Positions 60,427 through 64,000 of a stretch of DNA of 64,000 bases are shown here, piece after piece. The notes beneath the pieces are model-generated. The model saw nothing but the letters and a program-made list of their open reading frames with translations, ran no database searches and was not told the origin of the DNA. The position numbers were made by a program, and so were the translations under genes. Origin of the DNA: JAUUZQ01 sp964538375 (GTDB lineage Bacteria; Bacteroidota; Bacteroidia; Bacteroidales; GCA-2748055); the NCBI GenBank assembly GCA_964538375.1, contig CAZIFQ010000008.1:48289-112288 (forward strand), in the 5' to 3' direction. Each line of letters starts with the position of its first letter. Position 1 is the stretch's first letter.

Positions 60427-61425
60427 AATCTGCTGATAGACCTCCATATATCCTTCTGTCATTTTCTGCCTGCTGAATCTTGAATTAGCCCATTCCCTGC
60501 AATATTTCCGGTCAATCAATTTAATATTTTTTACTGCCTCCACGGCTTCTTCAACAGTGTTCACTAAGAAACCGGTTCTCTCATCAAAAATTAATTCAGA
60601 CATTGAACCCCTGTTAAAGGCTATAACGGGTGTTCCACAAAACATGGCTTCAGCCACACTGAGGCCAAAAGGTTCCTCAAAACTAATTGGATGTAAAAGG
60701 GCAAACGCATCACCCAAAAGCTTATTTCTTTCATCTGGCCCGGAATTACCAATATAGACGATATTGTTATTATCGATAAATGGTTTAACCTTCAGGTCAA
60801 AGTACTCCTGATCCTGAATTAATCCGGAAATGATGAGTTTTCTTTTTGATTGTTTAGCAATTTGTATAGACTCATAGACCCCCTTCTCTGGATGAATGCG
60901 GCCAAAAAAAAGCAAATATTCACTTGATTCAGGACTGAATTTGAATTCTGCTGCATTGATGCCATTGTATACGGTTGCGATATAATCGAGTTCGGGACTG
61001 CGGTCGGAATTACTGATGGAAACATAATTAACGGTGCTGTTGTATTTTTTATAGACAGGGAGAATTTTTGGAGAAGAAAAACCATGAATAGTAGTTACCA
61101 TGGGTGTTTTAATTAATCGGGAATAACTCAGAGGCAGAAAATCAAAATGATTATGAATCAGATCAAACTGATCTGCATTCTCCATCAGAGAGCTGATGTG
61201 AAGACACTCTGAAACTTTGGCATTGATATTCGAATCTTCGGCGTACGGTCGGTCACAAACAGCTGCTAATTTGCCTTTTGTAAAAGAATCGCCTGTGGCA
61301 AATAATGTGACATCAACGCCCTGTTCAACCATTCCCTCAGCAATATTGGATGCTACCTGTTCCCATGGGCCATATTTTCGTGGTGGTGTTCGCCAGGCAA
61401 CTGGTGAGAGTATTGCGATTTTCAT
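60418..61425 (-). CDS. GT4-family glycosyltransferase
   Basis: A 335-residue retaining glycosyltransferase (GT-B fold). The N-terminal domain contains RKYGPWEQVASNIAEGMVEQGVDVTLFATG and DLIHNHFDFLPL. The donor-binding domain contains LLFFGRIHPEKGVYESIQIA and the EX7E motif in EEPFGLSVAEAM. No signal or membrane segment. It is encoded 25 nt after the GT4 fusion gene and converges with the GH130 gene. Together they probably build and degrade a mannose-containing oligosaccharide (inference). Confidence 0.88.
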   Translation of the reverse strand: MKIAILSPVAWRTPPRKYGPWEQVASNIAEGMVEQGVDVTLFATGDSFTKGKLAAVCDRPYAEDSNINAKVSECLHISSLMENADQFDLIHNHFDFLPLSYSRLIKTPMVTTIHGFSSPKILPVYKKYNSTVNYVSISNSDRSPELDYIATVYNGINAAEFKFSPESSEYLLFFGRIHPEKGVYESIQIAKQSKRKLIISGLIQDQEYFDLKVKPFIDNNNIVYIGNSGPDERNKLLGDAFALLHPISFEEPFGLSVAEAMFCGTPVIAFNRGSMSELIFDERTGFLVNTVEEAVEAVKNIKLIDRKYCREWANSRFSRQKMTEGYMEVYQQILS

Positions 61426-61450
61426 GATTAATTTATTAACATTACTGCGA

Positions 61451-63712
61451 TTAAACTACTTTTTTGATGCTACGTCTTTCATCTGACACATGAATTTCTG
61501 CATATGCCTGCATTGTGGTTAAATGAGAGATTAAATATGCCAGCGAACTTTCGGCACCCTGGTTACGGTTCACACCATAGCTTTCAAATCCATCACAACA
61601 TCCTTTGGTTTCAAAATCATACAGGCTCAATCTCAGGTCATTTTCACCCAGGAACCATAAAAATGAGGTATATAACTTATTGATGTACTCTTTATCCTTT
61701 GTTAATAGAAAGGCTTGATGATACATTAATACCATGGCCATGGCATCAATGGGTTGCTGGGCAAAAACAGAACGCTCCCCATCTTTTCGATACCATTTCT
61801 CATTTCCAACGATCGACAAGTAATTTTCAATAAGGGTATGTTTTGTTAGAAAGTCCATAGATTCGAGTGCTATTCTTTCTATTTTATCATCATTTAATAT
61901 TTCGGCTGAATGCAGAAGAGCTAATGGCAAGATACCATTATCATAGGCTAACAGTGATTCGAACCATTTCCAATCAGGGGACTCATTCTCCTCATAATGT
62001 TTAATTAAGATCTGGGCCAGATTTCTTAACCTTTCAGTCATTGAGTCGTCAAAGGGGTTGCTTTTCAGGTAATGGCTTATTCCGATCATGGTATTGGCGA
62101 TGCTCCTGATGGACTTCAATTTTTCAAAATTGGGCGATGCATTGAAAAATATCTGTTTGCCAGTCTGGTAATAAGCATCGTTGGGAGCATTGTTCAACAA
62201 GTATCCCAATGCCCATATGGTCCGGCCAAAAGAATCCTCAGAACCAACCTCATCCAGAAAGTTTCTGTTAAAACTCATGAAATTCCTGAAAGTACCATCA
62301 TCATTCTGCATGAAATGGATATAGCTTAAATAGATGGGTAATAACTCAAGGGCCCGATTATCTTTCATTTGCCTGTATGCCATTAACACCATGAGCAAGG
62401 CCCTGGCATTGTCATCCAGACAATAGCCTTCTTTTAAATTTGGAATGCCATAGTTTGCATGCTGGATAATGCCTGTATCATCTGTTAAACAATTGATATG
62501 TGATAGAGAAAAAAGTGGCATAGCAAGAAGATCCAGTTCGGTATCATTATTTACCATTACACTCTGCTGTTCCTTAAAAGCATCCCTGATAACCTCTATA
62601 TATTTCTCTCCTGTTTTCGGCCAGGTAATTTTCCGACCATAGTCATAGGCTTTTCTTTTAAGCTCATTAAGCACCTCAGGTTTATCCAGAAGTTCTGTTA
62701 AAGTGGAAGTAAGTCCCTTGGGATCATTGAAGTCAATGAGCCTTCCCCTTCCTTCTGCTAACAATTCTGAGGCATGCCAATAGGGTGTTGAAATAACGGC
62801 CGAACCAACTCCAATAGCATACGAAAGTGTTCCACTGGTAATTTGGGCTTCGTTCAAATAAGGAGTTATATAAATATCAGAAGCATACAAGTATTTGAAC
62901 AAATCCTGTTCATCAATAAATTTATTAAGAAAGATAACATGCTCTTCAAGATGAAGACTTTTAACTAAATGCCTTAAGAAAATACGATATTCTTCACCTG
63001 ACTGTCGCAGTACATTGGGATGGGTTTTGCCTAAAACTATATAAATAACATCCGGGTGTTTTTTAACAACTTCGGGCAGTGCTTTTATTACTGTTTCAAT
63101 TCCTTTGCTACGTCCAATAAAGCCAAAAGTAAGCAACACCATCTTACTGTCAAGTTTGAACTCCTTTTTCGATTTTTCCTGGTTAAAGAGAATATCTGGT
63201 ACGCCATGTTCTATAAAAACAATTTTGTCTTCCTGTACATTGTAAATACTAACCAGGAACTCAATAGCTTTATGGCTCATCACCACTATTTTATTTGCCA
63301 TTTTACAAATTTCCTGTAAAACAGCTTTTTCATTGTAAGAAGGATTCTTAAGAATGGTATGTAATGTTACAATAAGAGGAACTTTCAATCTGTGAAGCAA
63401 AGGAAGGATTTGCACCCCGTTTTGACCGCCAAAAATGCCAAATTCATGTTCAAGGATACAGATATCAGCGCCGCTTAAATTAATGAACTTCACGGCCTTT
63501 AAATAATCTTCCTGATGGTTTTGCCTGATGATAACTTTTACTTCATCAGGGTATTCATAAGTAAGGCCGTTGTCGTTTATGGCAACAACAAAACCCTCAT
63601 ACCCAAGTTCCTTTTTTTCACTATTCGATAATATTGAGTTGAACAGGTTATTCGTAAATATACCGATCCCACATTCCCGGGGTGGGTAAGTGCCAATAAA
63701 AGCTAATTTCAT
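61451..63712 (-). CDS. GT4 glycosyltransferase fused to an alpha-helical (six-hairpin-like) domain
   Basis: A 753-residue fusion protein. About 1-385 is a GT4 domain (FIGTYPPRECGIGIFTNNLF at the start; LLTFGFIGRSKGIETVIKAL; the EX7E region reads EAQITSGTLSYAIG, with the second Glu replaced). About 395-740 is an alpha-helical domain of the six-hairpin type (NLKEGYCLDDNARALLMVLM, HFMQNDDGTFRNFM, CCDGFESYGVNRNQGAESSLAYL) that may be a carbohydrate-active or binding domain. A linker around 385 joins them. It is transcribed together with the next GT4 gene. Function in mannoside synthesis is inferred from the GH130 neighbour. Confidence 0.82.
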   Translation of the reverse strand: MKLAFIGTYPPRECGIGIFTNNLFNSILSNSEKKELGYEGFVVAINDNGLTYEYPDEVKVIIRQNHQEDYLKAVKFINLSGADICILEHEFGIFGGQNGVQILPLLHRLKVPLIVTLHTILKNPSYNEKAVLQEICKMANKIVVMSHKAIEFLVSIYNVQEDKIVFIEHGVPDILFNQEKSKKEFKLDSKMVLLTFGFIGRSKGIETVIKALPEVVKKHPDVIYIVLGKTHPNVLRQSGEEYRIFLRHLVKSLHLEEHVIFLNKFIDEQDLFKYLYASDIYITPYLNEAQITSGTLSYAIGVGSAVISTPYWHASELLAEGRGRLIDFNDPKGLTSTLTELLDKPEVLNELKRKAYDYGRKITWPKTGEKYIEVIRDAFKEQQSVMVNNDTELDLLAMPLFSLSHINCLTDDTGIIQHANYGIPNLKEGYCLDDNARALLMVLMAYRQMKDNRALELLPIYLSYIHFMQNDDGTFRNFMSFNRNFLDEVGSEDSFGRTIWALGYLLNNAPNDAYYQTGKQIFFNASPNFEKLKSIRSIANTMIGISHYLKSNPFDDSMTERLRNLAQILIKHYEENESPDWKWFESLLAYDNGILPLALLHSAEILNDDKIERIALESMDFLTKHTLIENYLSIVGNEKWYRKDGERSVFAQQPIDAMAMVLMYHQAFLLTKDKEYINKLYTSFLWFLGENDLRLSLYDFETKGCCDGFESYGVNRNQGAESSLAYLISHLTTMQAYAEIHVSDERRSIKKVV

Positions 63713-63762
63713 TCTGTGCTTATTTTCATGAATACATCATCACATGCATATTCCTGCGATTC

Positions 63763-63815
63763 CGGACACCTTGTCCTGCTCAAAACGGACACACTGTCTT
63801 GTACAAAGCGGACAG
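63763..63815. repeat. IS21-type terminal repeats, 23-bp period
   Basis: Two adjacent 23-bp units start CGGACACCTTGTC (63763-63785) and CGGACACACTGTC (63786-63808), followed by a third partial CGGACAG (63809 on). Multiple tandem repeats near the ends are typical of IS21 elements. They lie 41 nt beyond the istB stop codon, as expected for the istB-side end. Confidence 0.7.
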
Positions 63816-63855
63816 TTCTTTCATCTCTGTTTTTCGCATAAATATTTCCTCTAAT

Positions 63856-64000
63856 TTAGTAGTTTTTATACGATTCTCGCATTGATTTTTCAGTTTTAAG
63901 TTCTATTCGATGGGAACTATGAACAACCCTATCGAGGATTGCATCGGTTCTGTCCTTTAGATTTACAATCTGAATATTTATTAAAAAATAACATTGTTGG
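63856..64000 (-). mobile_element. istB: 3' end of an IS21-family istB gene (partial)
   Basis: The minus strand reads DRTDAILDRVVHSSHRIEL, ending ESYKNY and a stop at 63856-63858. This matches the C-terminus of the IS21 helper ATPase IstB (ADAILDRLVHNAHRIELKG). The frame is open to the window edge, but the residues before this block do not obviously match IstB, so a frameshift or partial copy is possible. The rest of the element, including istA, would lie to the right. Confidence 0.7.

Noticed and set aside
1..64000. CRISPR arrays, rRNA and complete tRNA genes
   Set aside because: I found no regularly spaced repeats and no tRNA or rRNA-like sequence apart from the weak tRNA-end-like stretch near 58690.

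Overview
The window comes from a member of the Bacteroidota, most likely a marine, polysaccharide-degrading, Bacteroidales/Marinilabiliales-like organism. The evidence is a SusC/SusD pair, six secreted proteins with C-terminal type IX secretion (T9SS) tails, promoters of the TTG-N19-21-TAnnTTTG type, and low-GC, AT-rich intergenic DNA. Which genus cannot be told from the sequence.

Region 1 (1-10447, all minus strand) is a signalling block. In transcription order it encodes a canonical CheR, a membrane GAF/PAS/PAS sensor without a kinase domain, a degenerate CheR, a receiver-less CheB, a membrane GAF protein, a large GAF/PAS/PAS/SpoIIE-type phosphatase, a SiaB-type kinase, a SiaC-type phosphoprotein and a partial ABC ATPase with a TerB-like N-terminus. 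The three GAF domains look like copies of one another. No chemoreceptor, CheA or diguanylate cyclase lies in the window.

Region 2 (10448-25545) is mixed. It holds a PurQ-like protein that has lost its catalytic Cys and His, a Tat-exported GFO/IDH/MocA oxidoreductase, a TrmJ-like RNA methyltransferase, a DUF4412 protein, a double-activase 2-hydroxyacyl-CoA dehydratase-type protein, a secreted LTD/cohesin/dockerin protein, a DUF89 protein, and a small cluster (YggS, DUF134, two glycine-rich proteins, cupin) behind a promoter that carries a palindrome.

Region 3 (25994-58335) is a polysaccharide utilisation locus (PUL) for a sulfated 3,6-anhydrogalactose-containing galactan, best explained as carrageenan. 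Outer-membrane uptake is by SusC/SusD. Surface attack is by two GH16 enzymes, with CBM9-like, CotH-like and modular surface proteins. Desulfation is by three S1 sulfatases. Exo-hydrolysis is by a GH2 beta-galactosidase and a GH127 enzyme with a complete Zn/Cys site. Monosaccharide import is by RhaT-like and MFS carriers. Anhydrogalactose is then oxidised (ALDH), opened (enolase superfamily), phosphorylated (PfkB) and split (KDPG-type aldolase). An AraC-type regulator lies in the middle. Six intergenic regions in this locus share one composite control element: a GGTAAAATAGTG-type site, a second half-site exactly 21 bp further on, and a -7-like octamer exactly 57 bp from the start of the site. 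This looks like the regulon code of the locus.

Region 4 (58336-64000) has an orphan minus-strand terminator at the PUL edge, a GH130 enzyme converging on two GT4 glycosyltransferases (one fused to an alpha-helical domain), and at the right edge the 3' end of an IS21-family istB with 23-bp terminal repeats.
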